Origin: Candidatus Zipacnadia bacterium
Lineage (GTDB): Bacteria > Armatimonadota > Zipacnadia > Zipacnadales > Zipacnadaceae
NCBI GenBank assembly: GCA_029820565.1
Contig: JALGUR010000028.1
Span: 1 to 58,280, forward strand
Reading direction: 5' to 3'
DNA: 58,280 bases
Notes under the pieces: generated by a model
Seen by the model: only the letters and a program-made list of their open reading frames with translations
Told to the model about the DNA's origin: nothing
Databases searched by the model: none
Program-made: the position numbers and the translations under genes
Part shown: piece by piece, positions 15,168 to 24,149 of the stretch
Position numbering within the stretch: position 1 is the first letter of the stretch
Layout: the number at the start of each line of letters is the position of its first letter

Positions 15168-16844
15168 TTAGTCAAGTATACTCATCACAGCGCCGAGGCT
15201 CCACAGGGCATTGCGTATCAGGGCCAGAATATTAGGCCTGGCTCCGCGTCGCGCTACATAAAGAATATCCCCCGGCTTCAGTTCCAGCGGCTCGGGAGGT
15301 ATCCCCTCATCTAACTTGTCCACCGATAACTTTACGTGTTCCCAGGTGCCATCGGGTCGGGTACGTACCAGGTTGACGTTATTGGGATCAGCGTCAGGTA
15401 TAATGCCCCCAGTTAAAGCGAGGGCATCCAGGACTTCCATATCCGGCTCCCACAGCACTTTGCCTTGCTGGCCCACAGCTCCCAGCACATACAGGGTCTC
15501 CTTCTCCGGCACCATCACTACATCCCCCGGCTTGACCTCGACATTTTCATCTAACTTACCTTCGTCCATCGCCGCCTGGAGATTGGCCACTATCTGCTGC
15601 CCATCCCGATAGATAGTAGTGCGGCGCAGGTCGGCTATGGGCGTGGGACCGGACAGAGTAACTAACCGCAGTACGTCGCGCTCTTTCTGGTGAGCGATAT
15701 TCAACACGCCTGGGTTCTCTACTGCTCCCACCACCATCACGGTCTCCGGCTCGGCTTCGGGTACGACCAATATGTCGCCGGGTGACAGCAGCAGGTTCTG
15801 CGTGAGGTCTCCTTCTTCCCACAAGGCTTTCAGATCCACGGGACGACTCTCTCCGGCCGCAGATACGACTTGAGCCTCCTCCAGAGCCGCCTCGGGGGTA
15901 AAGCCTCCCGTTTGGGCTATAACTTCCAGCACCGTCACCGGCTCGCCGCTGCGGAAGGTAGCCGGCTGGGTCACTTCGCCAACCACTGAGGTATGGGCCG
16001 CCTCATGCACTACCAGTACATCACCGGCCTGTAGGGTTTCATTCTGGGTCATATCGCCGTGCTTGAGAAGTTGATTGAGGTCTATCACCTTAGTCTGGTT
16101 GTCTTTGCGTATCAACAGTGCCGAGGAACGGTCAGCTCCGGGTGACAATCCTTCGGCCACTCGGCTCAGAGCGTCCAGTACCGTTACTTTTTCACCCACC
16201 GGCAGATGCACTGTGCCTGGCTTGTTCACCTGGCCCAACACGGTGATCTTATCCTGTACCTTGGGCACATAGATAACATCGCCATATTGGAGCCGTTCGG
16301 CAACATCTATAGGCTGCTCGGTACGCAGGCCGCTAAGGTCCAGGGTCTCAGGAGATTGGCCGGGATGAGTAATTCTGACCCGGCCCAGGTCGGACCGATC
16401 GTTGGTGCCGGCCCCTGATAAGGCATCAATCACTGTGGCGCCAAATGGTAGCAGCAACGGGCCCTGCTTCTCAACATAGCCAGAGACATACACCTTGCGA
16501 CTGGAGGCCATCTCATTGATGCTTAGCACCACGTGCGGGAAACGCAGCAACTCGCCCAGCCGCTCAGTGAGTTCATCCTGGGCCTCCGCCAGAGTCATAT
16601 CGCGCACATAGACCTGCCCGATCTGGGCAACAGTGATCGTGCCGGCTGGCCCGATGGGATATTCTCCGGAAATGCCCTGTTCGCCAAATACCTGGACTAC
16701 TACTACATCACCGGGACTGAGTCGGTACTCAGGTCCTAACAGTTGCGCAGCACCAGTCGGCGAGAGTAGGATACTAAGAACCGCCACCCAACCCGCCGCT
16801 AACCAGTAATTGCCTTTCATCGGACTGTACCGAGACCGTTTCAT
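15168..16844 (-). CDS. SLBB-domain polysaccharide export protein
   Basis: A 558-residue exported protein. The signal peptide (about 10-33) is followed by a Poly_export (Wza-type) domain, LSPGDVVVVQVFGEQGISGEYPIGPAGTI, then about six SLBB repeats with the hallmark KPGTVHLPVG..VLDAL and PGDVLVV/PGDILYV segments. The C-terminus ends in a hydrophobic helix (ILALIRNALWSLGAVMSIL) that could anchor it. Such proteins form the outer-membrane or periplasmic channel for exopolysaccharide, which implies a diderm envelope. It lies 101 bases downstream of the propeller array on the same strand and could be transcribed with it. No glycosyltransferases or Wzc-like kinase are adjacent. GGGGGAA precedes the ATG. 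Confidence 0.88.
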   Translation of the reverse strand: MKRSRYSPMKGNYWLAAGWVAVLSILLSPTGAAQLLGPEYRLSPGDVVVVQVFGEQGISGEYPIGPAGTITVAQIGQVYVRDMTLAEAQDELTERLGELLRFPHVVLSINEMASSRKVYVSGYVEKQGPLLLPFGATVIDALSGAGTNDRSDLGRVRITHPGQSPETLDLSGLRTEQPIDVAERLQYGDVIYVPKVQDKITVLGQVNKPGTVHLPVGEKVTVLDALSRVAEGLSPGADRSSALLIRKDNQTKVIDLNQLLKHGDMTQNETLQAGDVLVVHEAAHTSVVGEVTQPATFRSGEPVTVLEVIAQTGGFTPEAALEEAQVVSAAGESRPVDLKALWEEGDLTQNLLLSPGDILVVPEAEPETVMVVGAVENPGVLNIAHQKERDVLRLVTLSGPTPIADLRRTTIYRDGQQIVANLQAAMDEGKLDENVEVKPGDVVMVPEKETLYVLGAVGQQGKVLWEPDMEVLDALALTGGIIPDADPNNVNLVRTRPDGTWEHVKLSVDKLDEGIPPEPLELKPGDILYVARRGARPNILALIRNALWSLGAVMSILD

Positions 16845-16945
16845 TATTTTCCCCCTGTCCCATCAGTGTCCCATCAACAAGTCCCGACTTCTCTGTCTGG
16901 GCGGAACTATCTTTTCGTATTCGCCACTAACGACTACCTGTCCTT

Positions 16946-18100
16946 CTAACTGTCACTCGGTTTGGGCAACGACCAGCGCACTATGTGGGCACCGTTACCG
17001 GCCCAGGTGGTCACCATAGTGCCGTCGGACAATTGTACAGAGGTCGGATAACCGGCATAGGCGGTGGGAGCCACCCCCAAAAGAATCGGATGATCCGTAT
17101 CCCAGGTCTTACCCCGGTCTTCGCTGAGTATCGCCGCGGCGCCAAAGGGCAAATGATAATTAGCGTACGTGCACAGAAGCCGACCATCCTGCAACAGTGT
17201 CAGATAGCCATGGGGTTCTCCGTAATTGGTGAAGTTCTTTGGCATACTCCAGTGCTCGCCTCCGTCGGTGGATTCAGTGAGCACCATGTGGTCTCCCGCC
17301 TCGCCATAGTAATCTCTGGCAAAGGGCGGAACTTCATCGCCGATGATCCGACTCTGCTCAGCCCGGAAGGCCAGCAACAGTCGGCCATCGGGCAGTGACA
17401 GCCAGGAAGGCTCTTCAGCCATTACCCGCGCATTACTGTAATCCATAAAGACCGGGTAGCCGGCCTCTACCGGCACCTCTTTGCCTTCCCAGGTGCGGCC
17501 GCCATCTTTGGAGGTGCACAGGATTAGTTGTTCAGCGGTGCGCGGGCCGCCCCTGACCCCGACCAGCACCAGTGTTCCGTCCTCGCGTTCCTCAATATTC
17601 CGCGAGAAAGCGCTAAACGGCAATTGGGCCGATCCTATCTCCCAGGTCTTCCCCCCGTCTTCCGACCGCGAGATGCGCCCGCCGTAATCAATATGGAGCA
17701 AAGTGCCATCGGCTAGGACCGCCAGGCCGTGTTCCTTCCCGGGCAGGTCGGGCGGGGCCGCCACCTCTTCCCAGGTCAGGCCGCCGTCCTGGGACCGTTG
17801 CACTATAGCCCTGAGTTGTCCCTCGGGACCCGCCTCGGGGTTCATAGGTGTGGCAATGAGGTCACCATTGGGCATCCTCACTAAGGCTCCCTTATACCCG
17901 GGCCAACGAGTACGCGGGGCGGGCTTGAGTTCCCAGTAGGAAACCTGTTGCCGGTTCACTCCGGCAAACCCGGTCATCTTAGAGGCGTATTTGGAGTAGT
18001 CAGGCTCTTCCGGCAGCACCGGCTCCAGTCCTTGCTGGGCCCAGGCTTCCAGCGCCAGGACAGATACAATGACTATCATAACTATCCTATATAGACACAT
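16946..18100 (-). CDS. secreted sialidase-like Asp-box propeller protein, array member 9 (last)
   Basis: A 384-residue protein with a signal peptide (MCLYRIVMIVIVSVLALEAWAQ), the array's N-terminal tag (EEPDYSKYASKMTGFAGVNRQ) and one beta-propeller. Asp-boxes (S-x-D-x-G-x-T-W) are visible as SQDGGLTW, SEDGGKTW, SKDGGRTW, STDGGEHW and SEDRGKTW. The first strand reads GYKGALVRMPNGDL where sialidases have Y-R-I-P, so the first substrate-binding arginine is Lys here. The C-terminal GYPTSVQLSDGTMVTTWA is shared with exo-alpha-sialidase-like proteins. It is most like the second halves of the fused members at 20616 and 26551. AGAAGGA precedes the ATG at 18100. Hydrolase activity is unproven; a binding role is possible. 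Confidence 0.82.
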   Translation of the reverse strand: MCLYRIVMIVIVSVLALEAWAQQGLEPVLPEEPDYSKYASKMTGFAGVNRQQVSYWELKPAPRTRWPGYKGALVRMPNGDLIATPMNPEAGPEGQLRAIVQRSQDGGLTWEEVAAPPDLPGKEHGLAVLADGTLLHIDYGGRISRSEDGGKTWEIGSAQLPFSAFSRNIEEREDGTLVLVGVRGGPRTAEQLILCTSKDGGRTWEGKEVPVEAGYPVFMDYSNARVMAEEPSWLSLPDGRLLLAFRAEQSRIIGDEVPPFARDYYGEAGDHMVLTESTDGGEHWSMPKNFTNYGEPHGYLTLLQDGRLLCTYANYHLPFGAAAILSEDRGKTWDTDHPILLGVAPTAYAGYPTSVQLSDGTMVTTWAGNGAHIVRWSLPKPSDS

Positions 18101-18166
18101 GGCTACATCCTTCTTCTGCGAGCAATCAAATTCAAGTATGCACGCCGCGCAGCACTGCCCCTGTCG

Positions 18167-19309
18167 CTAATCTGCGCGCGGCGGGGGCAGTGGCCAGCGC
18201 ACCACCTCTGTCGCTGAATCCTTGACCTGAGTAGTCTCCTCGTAGGCCTTGATTGTGTAAGAGGTAAGGATGGTCCCGTCCGGCATTTGTATGGATGTGG
18301 GCCACCCAAAGAACACCGACAATGATCTGGACAAGCGGACCGGATGGTCGGTGTCCCAGGTCTGCCCCTGGTCCTCACTAAGCACGGCAAATATCCCTCG
18401 GGGTAACGGATGCCGGGCGTACGTGCACAGCAGGCGCCCGTCACTGAGGGCCAGCAGATGACCATGAATCTCGCCCGGGGCCAGAAAATCCCGGGGTTCG
18501 CTCCAGGTCAGGCCGGCATCTTCTGATTCCATCAGCACGACACGCTCTCCGCCTTTGGTGAAGCGGGTGGCCGCCAGCAAATGGGTGTCCGAAAGGGGCA
18601 GGACGCAAGCCTCCTTGAAGAACGGCTGCGGGTCATCCCAGCCGCCGCCCCGGGCATTAGTAGCCTCCTTAACCTCGTTGATAATCTCCTCACGCTCGGG
18701 CCAGGTTTGGCCCCCATCAGTTGAGCGCAGCCGCCAGGCCACCCGGGTAGCTCGCGAGCCATACGAGGTCTCCTTATACCAGGTAGAGGCTAGGCCCACG
18801 AGGGTGTCGGGTGGCGGCTCACAACCCAGATACCAACTGCCCTCAGAGCCAAACATCAGCAGGCTGCCATCCGACTGCTCCACGATGCTGCGAATTGTGC
18901 CCGTCTCTTCGCACTCAATCTGCTGCCAGGTCACCCCACTGTCTGTGGAACGATACAGGGCCCCGGTGTGCAGTAGCACGGTCCCGTCGGGCAGGGATTT
19001 CAGCAGCGCCCCAGACCCGAAGAGCACATCGCCCTGGGTCGGGACCAATTCCCAGGTCTTTCCCTCATCTGAGGAGCGCCAAATGGAGACCCTCTGCAGG
19101 TCAGTGCTCCCATAGTGGGGGCAGGCGAGCAGGTCGCCATTGGTCAGCCTGGCTAAAGAGGTCACATACAGACCCCGATAACCGATGCGCGCCCGCATTG
19201 CCGGGACCAGTGTCTCGTACGCGACGGGCAATTGTGGTCCCGTTTGTGCCCAAGCCTCCACCGCCAGCACAAATACAACGACCATCATTACTATTCTCCA
19301 TACAGACAT
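18167..19309 (-). CDS. secreted sialidase-like Asp-box propeller protein, array member 8
   Basis: A 380-residue single-propeller protein. The signal peptide MSVWRIVMMVVVFVLAVEAWAQ is followed not by the EEPDY tag but by PQLPVAYETLVPAMRARIGYRGLYVTSL, the same opening as the first halves of the two-domain proteins at 20616 and 26551. Asp-boxes are SSDEGKTW, STDSGVTW, STDGGQTW, SEDAGLTW and SEDQGQTW. This member therefore corresponds to a free-standing first half, and the next gene (16946) to a free-standing second half, as if a fused gene had split or the fused genes arose by joining such a pair. AAAGGAG lies 6 bases before the ATG at 19309. Confidence 0.82.
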   Translation of the reverse strand: MSVWRIVMMVVVFVLAVEAWAQTGPQLPVAYETLVPAMRARIGYRGLYVTSLARLTNGDLLACPHYGSTDLQRVSIWRSSDEGKTWELVPTQGDVLFGSGALLKSLPDGTVLLHTGALYRSTDSGVTWQQIECEETGTIRSIVEQSDGSLLMFGSEGSWYLGCEPPPDTLVGLASTWYKETSYGSRATRVAWRLRSTDGGQTWPEREEIINEVKEATNARGGGWDDPQPFFKEACVLPLSDTHLLAATRFTKGGERVVLMESEDAGLTWSEPRDFLAPGEIHGHLLALSDGRLLCTYARHPLPRGIFAVLSEDQGQTWDTDHPVRLSRSLSVFFGWPTSIQMPDGTILTSYTIKAYEETTQVKDSATEVVRWPLPPPRAD

Positions 19310-19377
19310 AACAATCTCCTTTATGCGTCAGTAATTAAGACCGAACATAAGCTGCGCGTGCAGCATTACTCCCTTTG

Positions 19378-20559
19378 CTAACCTTCGCCGGGCGGCGGCA
19401 GTTCCCAGCGCACTATGTTGAAGCCACCGCCGGCCCAGGTTGTCACAATGCTCCCGTCCGCCACTTGCAATGAAGTGGGATAGCCCGCATAGCAGGTCGG
19501 GGCCTCTCCCAACTGAATGGGATGGTCGTTATCCCACGTCCGGGCATTGTCTTCGCTGAGCACCGCCGCGGCGCCGAACGGCAGGTGATAGTTGGCGTAC
19601 GTGCATAGAATACGCCCATCGGTCAGTTTAAGCAAGTGGCCATGAACTTCACTGTAGTCGAGAATGACGCGGGGCTCGTCCCAGTGCAAGCCGGCGTCTT
19701 CCGATTCGAACAGTACCATACGGTTGTTGACTTCATCGCCAGCGGGTGTTAGTATCCCCCGCGGGGGCATCTCGCCGCTGATGCCAAAGGCGAAATCACC
19801 GTGGACGCGAGTAGTCGCCAGCAAATGAGTATCAGAGAGCGCCAGGACCGAGCCCTCCCAGAAAGGGTTATGGGGCGCCTCCCAGGTACTGATCTCTTCG
19901 TGCTCGTCCCAGGTTACGCCGCCATCGCGGGAGACAACTCGCCAGGACTTACACGGAGGCAACTCCGAGTCGAACCGGATATAGAAGGCTCCATCCGAGT
20001 TAAAGGCCAGAATACTGCCATCCGGCTGCTCGATGACGTCACGAGCGTACATGGGCAGGGAGTGAGTGCCGTGTTGGGCCGACTGGACGGCGGGGCGCTG
20101 ATGTTGCTGCCAGGTGCGCCCACCATCAGTGGAGCGATAGACGTTTTCCGCCCAACAGGAGGTTATCAACAGTGTGCCATCCCGCAAACAGACCATACGG
20201 GTCTCCTTGAGCTGGCCTTGGGTCCACTCATGGTTAGGCCACTGCGCCTCAAACTTCTCCCACGTCCTACCCTCATCGGTGGAGCGATAGAAAGCGTTTA
20301 CACCATTATGAGCTAAGAAATCGCCGTTAGCCAGCCTGACCAGGGTGCCTTTGTAGCCAGATACGCGAGTCCGCATCGCCGGCTTCAGTTCCCAGTAGGC
20401 TATCTGTTGGCGATTAAACCCGGTAAATCCCTGAATGCCCGCCGCGTATTTGCCAAAGTTAGGCTCTTCAGGGAGGACTGGCTCCAGCCCCTGCTGGGCC
20501 CCGGCTTCCAGCACCAGCAGAGATGCTGCGGCCATCATTGCTATGCGCCACACGCACAT
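19378..20559 (-). CDS. secreted sialidase-like Asp-box propeller protein, array member 7
   Basis: A 393-residue protein with signal peptide (MCVWRIAMMAAASLLVLEAGAQ), the tag EEPNFGKYAAGIQGFTGFNRQ and one propeller. Asp-boxes are STDEGRTW, STDGGRTW, SRDGGVTW, SEDAGLHW and a degenerate SEDNARTW. An insertion around residue 235-260 (HGDFAFGISGEMPPRGILTP) is shared with member 5 (22915). The two are close duplicates, and their upstream spacers (20560-20615 and 24091-24149) are nearly identical, so gene and spacer were copied as a unit. GGAGGAG precedes the ATG. Exported; substrate unknown. Confidence 0.82.
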   Translation of the reverse strand: MCVWRIAMMAAASLLVLEAGAQQGLEPVLPEEPNFGKYAAGIQGFTGFNRQQIAYWELKPAMRTRVSGYKGTLVRLANGDFLAHNGVNAFYRSTDEGRTWEKFEAQWPNHEWTQGQLKETRMVCLRDGTLLITSCWAENVYRSTDGGRTWQQHQRPAVQSAQHGTHSLPMYARDVIEQPDGSILAFNSDGAFYIRFDSELPPCKSWRVVSRDGGVTWDEHEEISTWEAPHNPFWEGSVLALSDTHLLATTRVHGDFAFGISGEMPPRGILTPAGDEVNNRMVLFESEDAGLHWDEPRVILDYSEVHGHLLKLTDGRILCTYANYHLPFGAAAVLSEDNARTWDNDHPIQLGEAPTCYAGYPTSLQVADGSIVTTWAGGGFNIVRWELPPPGEG

Positions 20560-20615
20560 AATGAACTCCTCCCTACGACACTAATCAAACTTAAGTGGAG
20601 GCATCGCCAACCGCG

Positions 20616-22847
20616 CTACTCCTCCCGGTAGCCCTCACTGGGCGGGGGCAGTTGCCAGCGGATAGCGTGAAAAGCGTTACTGGCCCAGGTTGTTAGCACA
20701 GTGCCATCCGCGAATTGGACCGACGTCGGCCAGCCGGTATAGCACGTCGTGTGTACGTCCAACAGAATTGGACGGTCAGTGTTCCAGGTCTTACCATTGT
20801 CCTCACTGAGCACTGCGCCCAGGCCAAAGGGCACAAAGTGGCGGCGATATACGCACAAAATCCGGCCGTCTGCCAGCTTCAGCATGTGCGGGTGGGTGAC
20901 ACTGTAGCCCAGGCCCATCCAGCGGGGAGCCGACCAGGACAGGCCGGCATCTTCGGACTCCATCAACACGATGCCCTCGTCGGTCTCGCCGCCCGCCCCC
21001 GCCCCAATCCCTATGGGTGGTGCCCCAGCCAGGGCGCGGGTGAGGTCCCCACTGACGCGGCTAGCGGCCAGGAAATGCGTGTCAGAAAACGGCAAAAGGT
21101 TGACCTCGCAGAAAAACAGCATAGGGCTGTCCCACGTGGCAACTTCATCGCGCTCCCAGGTTAAGCCTCCATCGCGAGAGCGCAGTCGCCAGGCGATGGT
21201 GCGCGGGCCGTCCACTTTATGCCCCCACTTGCCCTTGGAGCCGAACATCAAGACTGTGCCATCTGACTGCTGCACGAAATTGCGAGTCGTACCCGTGGGC
21301 TCCCCATAATCAATGGACTGCCAGGTGACCCCGCGGTCGGCAGAGCGAAACAGGGGGCTGCCTGACGCTTCAGTTTGGAGTAGTACGGTCTTCCCATCCT
21401 GCAAGCACAGCATCGCCTGCTCTTTGCCCGGGATCTCCTCGCCTTGCATTTCCACCTTCTCCCAGCTCACACCCTCATCGGTGGAACGATAGATTACGCT
21501 GTGACCTCCCTGTATAGGACAGGCCAGCAACTCACCATCAGGGAACCTGCTCAGCGCGCCCTTATAGCCCGGGACGTGAACCCGCTGCGCCGGGCTTAGT
21601 TCCCAATAGGACACCTCCTGCAGGCTTCTCCCTGTGAAGCCGGTTATCCCTGCAGGGTATTTGGCATAGTTATGTTTCTCGCCAAATACTGGCTCGGTGG
21701 CCGGCTCCATCTGGACGAACTCCGTGCCCGGCAATTGCCAGCGCACTACCTCAGTCGCCGAATCGTTGACTTGAGTAGTCTCCTCATAGCCTTTGATGGT
21801 GTAGGAGGTAAGGATGGTCCCGTCCGGCATTTGTACGGATGTTGGCCAGCCAAAGAAGTCCGCCAACGTATGTGCCAGTTGGACGGGATGGTCAGTATCC
21901 CAGGTCTTGCCCTGGTCGTCGCTGAGCACGGCAAATATCCCTCGGGGCAACTGGTGTCGGGCGTAGGTGCACAGCAGGCGCCCGTCACTGAGGGCCAGCA
22001 GATGACCATGAATCTCACCCGGGGCAAGAAAATCCCGGGGTTCGCTCCAGGTCATGCCTGCGTCTTCCGATTCCACGAGCACTACATGCTCTGCCGGGTC
22101 GCTGCGCCGAGTGGCCGCCAGCAGATGCGAGGCGGAAAGCTGCAAAACGCAGGCTTCACGGAAAAAGGGCTGGAGGCTGGGCCAGTCCGTAGTGCCGCTG
22201 ATGTAAACATTGTCACTGATGATGTCCTCGCGCTCGGGCCAGGTTTGGCCCCCATCGGTTGAGCGCAGCCGCCAGGCCGACCGTATTGCAACAGAGCCCT
22301 GGGAGCCCTCTCTGTACCAGTGAGGAACCGAGCCCAACAAGGTATACGGTGGCGCCTCAAAACCGGCATACCAGCTACCCTCACAGCCAAACATCAGCAG
22401 GCTGCCATCGGGCTGCTCTATGATGCTGCGAATTGGGCCCGTCTCTTCGCACTCAATCTGCTGCCAGGTCACGCCACTGTCTGTGGAACGATACAGCGCC
22501 CCGGTATGCAGTAACACGGTTCCGTCTTGCAGGCATTTCAGCAGCGCCCCGGCACCGAAGAGTTCATCGCCCCGCGTAGCAACCTGCTCCCACGTCATCC
22601 CTTCATCTGAGGAGCGCCAAATGGCGACCCTTTGCAGGTCAGTGCTCCCATAGTGGGGGCAGGCCAGCAAGTCGCCGCTGGGCAGCCTGATTAAGGAGGT
22701 CACATAGAGACCTCGGTAACCGATGCGCGCCCGCATTGCCGGCACCAGTGTCTCGTACACGACGGGCAGTTGTGGCCCCACCTGGGCCCAGGCCTGCACC
22801 GCCAGCACAGATACAACGGCCATCATTACGATTCGCCACATAGTCAT
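20616..22847 (-). CDS. secreted two-propeller sialidase-like protein, array member 6
   Basis: A 743-residue fusion of two Asp-box propellers behind one signal peptide (MTMWRIVMMAVVSVLAVQAWAQ). Domain 1 (about 25-375) has the YETLVPAMRARIGYRGLYV opening; the linker MEPATEPVFGEKHNYAKYPAGITGF introduces domain 2 (about 385-740), which carries the array tag. Domain 1 boxes include SSDEGMTW, STDSGVTW, STDGGQTW, SEDAGMTW and SDDQGKTW; domain 2 has STDEGVSW, SADRGVTW, SRDGGLTW, SEDAGLSW and SEDNGKTW. It is almost colinear with member 2 (26551), its closest relative. Two linked domains suggest avidity for a repetitive ligand such as a surface or matrix glycan; this is inference. Confidence 0.83.
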   Translation of the reverse strand: MTMWRIVMMAVVSVLAVQAWAQVGPQLPVVYETLVPAMRARIGYRGLYVTSLIRLPSGDLLACPHYGSTDLQRVAIWRSSDEGMTWEQVATRGDELFGAGALLKCLQDGTVLLHTGALYRSTDSGVTWQQIECEETGPIRSIIEQPDGSLLMFGCEGSWYAGFEAPPYTLLGSVPHWYREGSQGSVAIRSAWRLRSTDGGQTWPEREDIISDNVYISGTTDWPSLQPFFREACVLQLSASHLLAATRRSDPAEHVVLVESEDAGMTWSEPRDFLAPGEIHGHLLALSDGRLLCTYARHQLPRGIFAVLSDDQGKTWDTDHPVQLAHTLADFFGWPTSVQMPDGTILTSYTIKGYEETTQVNDSATEVVRWQLPGTEFVQMEPATEPVFGEKHNYAKYPAGITGFTGRSLQEVSYWELSPAQRVHVPGYKGALSRFPDGELLACPIQGGHSVIYRSTDEGVSWEKVEMQGEEIPGKEQAMLCLQDGKTVLLQTEASGSPLFRSADRGVTWQSIDYGEPTGTTRNFVQQSDGTVLMFGSKGKWGHKVDGPRTIAWRLRSRDGGLTWERDEVATWDSPMLFFCEVNLLPFSDTHFLAASRVSGDLTRALAGAPPIGIGAGAGGETDEGIVLMESEDAGLSWSAPRWMGLGYSVTHPHMLKLADGRILCVYRRHFVPFGLGAVLSEDNGKTWNTDRPILLDVHTTCYTGWPTSVQFADGTVLTTWASNAFHAIRWQLPPPSEGYREE

Positions 22848-22914
22848 AAGAACACTCTCCTTTGCACATAACTAAGCTGAAATGTCTACATTGTAGCCCG
22901 GACTACTCCCCTTG

Positions 22915-24090
22915 CTAACCTTCGCCGGACGGAGGCAGTTCCCAGCGCACTATGTGGAAGCCGCCACCGGCCCAGGTCGTCACGATGGCGCCGTCCGACA
23001 TTTGCAGGGACACCGGACAGCCACCATAGCAGGTCGGGGCTATGCCTAATTGAATCGGATGGTCAGTATCCCAGGTCTGGCCGTCGTCCTCGCTGAGCAT
23101 CGCGGCCGCCCCGAAGGGTAGATGACGGTTTTCGTATGTACACAGGATCCGGCCATCGGCCAGTTTCAGCAAATGGGCGTGGACCTCGGTGTAGTTGAGA
23201 ATAACCCGTGGCTTGCTCCAGTGCAGGCCGGCATCCTTTGACTCGCACATCACCATACGGTTGTTACATTCATCGCCGCCGGGCGTAGGCACCCCCCGTG
23301 GAGGCATCTCCCCACTGATAGCATAGGCAAAATCGCCGTGGACGCGAGTAGTCGCCAGGAAATGGGTGTCAGAAACAGCTAAAATAGAGGCCTCCCAGAA
23401 AGGATTATTAGGTGTGTCCCAGGCGCTGATTTCTTGGTCCTGCGCCCAGGTTAAACCGTCATCGTGGGAGACTACTCGCCAGCACTTACAGGAGGGCGCG
23501 TCGGTGCCCATGGTGACATAGAACGAACCGTTCGAGTTGAACGCAAAAATGCTGCCATCGGGCTGCTGGATGAGGTCGCGGGCATACATAGGCAGAGAGT
23601 GGTTGCCGTGCTGAGCAAGTTCTATGGCGGGCCGCTGATGCTTTTCCCAGGTCCGCCCCCCATCAGTGGAACGAAATATATCTTCGTTCCAGGAAGAGGT
23701 TAGCAACAATGTGCCCTGCCGCGAACAGAACATGCGTGTCTCCTTAAGTTCCCCCTCTGACCAGTCTGCGCCCTGCGCCTCAGATTCCTGCCACGACCGG
23801 CCTTCATCGGTAGAGCGATAGAACGTGTTTACACCATTATGGACTAAGAGCTCGCCGTTAGCCAGCCTGACCAGCGTGCCCTTGTAGCCGGGCAGCGTGA
23901 ACTGCAGCGCCGGCTGCAACTGCCAGTGCGCCACCTGTTGACGGTCAAACCCCGTAAAGCCTTGCTCACCCGCGGCGTATTTAGAATAGTCAGGCTCTTC
24001 AGAAAGCACCGGCTCCAGCCCCGGCTGCGCCCAGGCCTCCAGCACCAGCCCAGATACTACGACCATCATTGCTATGCGCCACACGCACAT
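22915..24090 (-). CDS. secreted sialidase-like Asp-box propeller protein, array member 5
   Basis: A 391-residue protein with a signal peptide (MCVWRIAMMVVVSGLVLEAWAQ), the tag EEPDYSKYAAGEQGFTGFDRQ and one propeller. Boxes are STDEGRSW, STDGGRTW, SHDDGLTW, SKDAGLHW and SEDDGQTW. It is the sister of member 7 and shares the insert HGDFAYAISGEMPPRGVPTP. First strand: LPGYKGTLVRLANGEL. AAAGGAG precedes the ATG at 24090. Extracellular; activity unknown. Confidence 0.82.
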   Translation of the reverse strand: MCVWRIAMMVVVSGLVLEAWAQPGLEPVLSEEPDYSKYAAGEQGFTGFDRQQVAHWQLQPALQFTLPGYKGTLVRLANGELLVHNGVNTFYRSTDEGRSWQESEAQGADWSEGELKETRMFCSRQGTLLLTSSWNEDIFRSTDGGRTWEKHQRPAIELAQHGNHSLPMYARDLIQQPDGSIFAFNSNGSFYVTMGTDAPSCKCWRVVSHDDGLTWAQDQEISAWDTPNNPFWEASILAVSDTHFLATTRVHGDFAYAISGEMPPRGVPTPGGDECNNRMVMCESKDAGLHWSKPRVILNYTEVHAHLLKLADGRILCTYENRHLPFGAAAMLSEDDGQTWDTDHPIQLGIAPTCYGGCPVSLQMSDGAIVTTWAGGGFHIVRWELPPSGEG

Positions 24091-24149
24091 AATGAACTCC
24101 TTTCTACTATACCACTAATCAAACTTAAGTGTAGGCATCGCCAACCGCG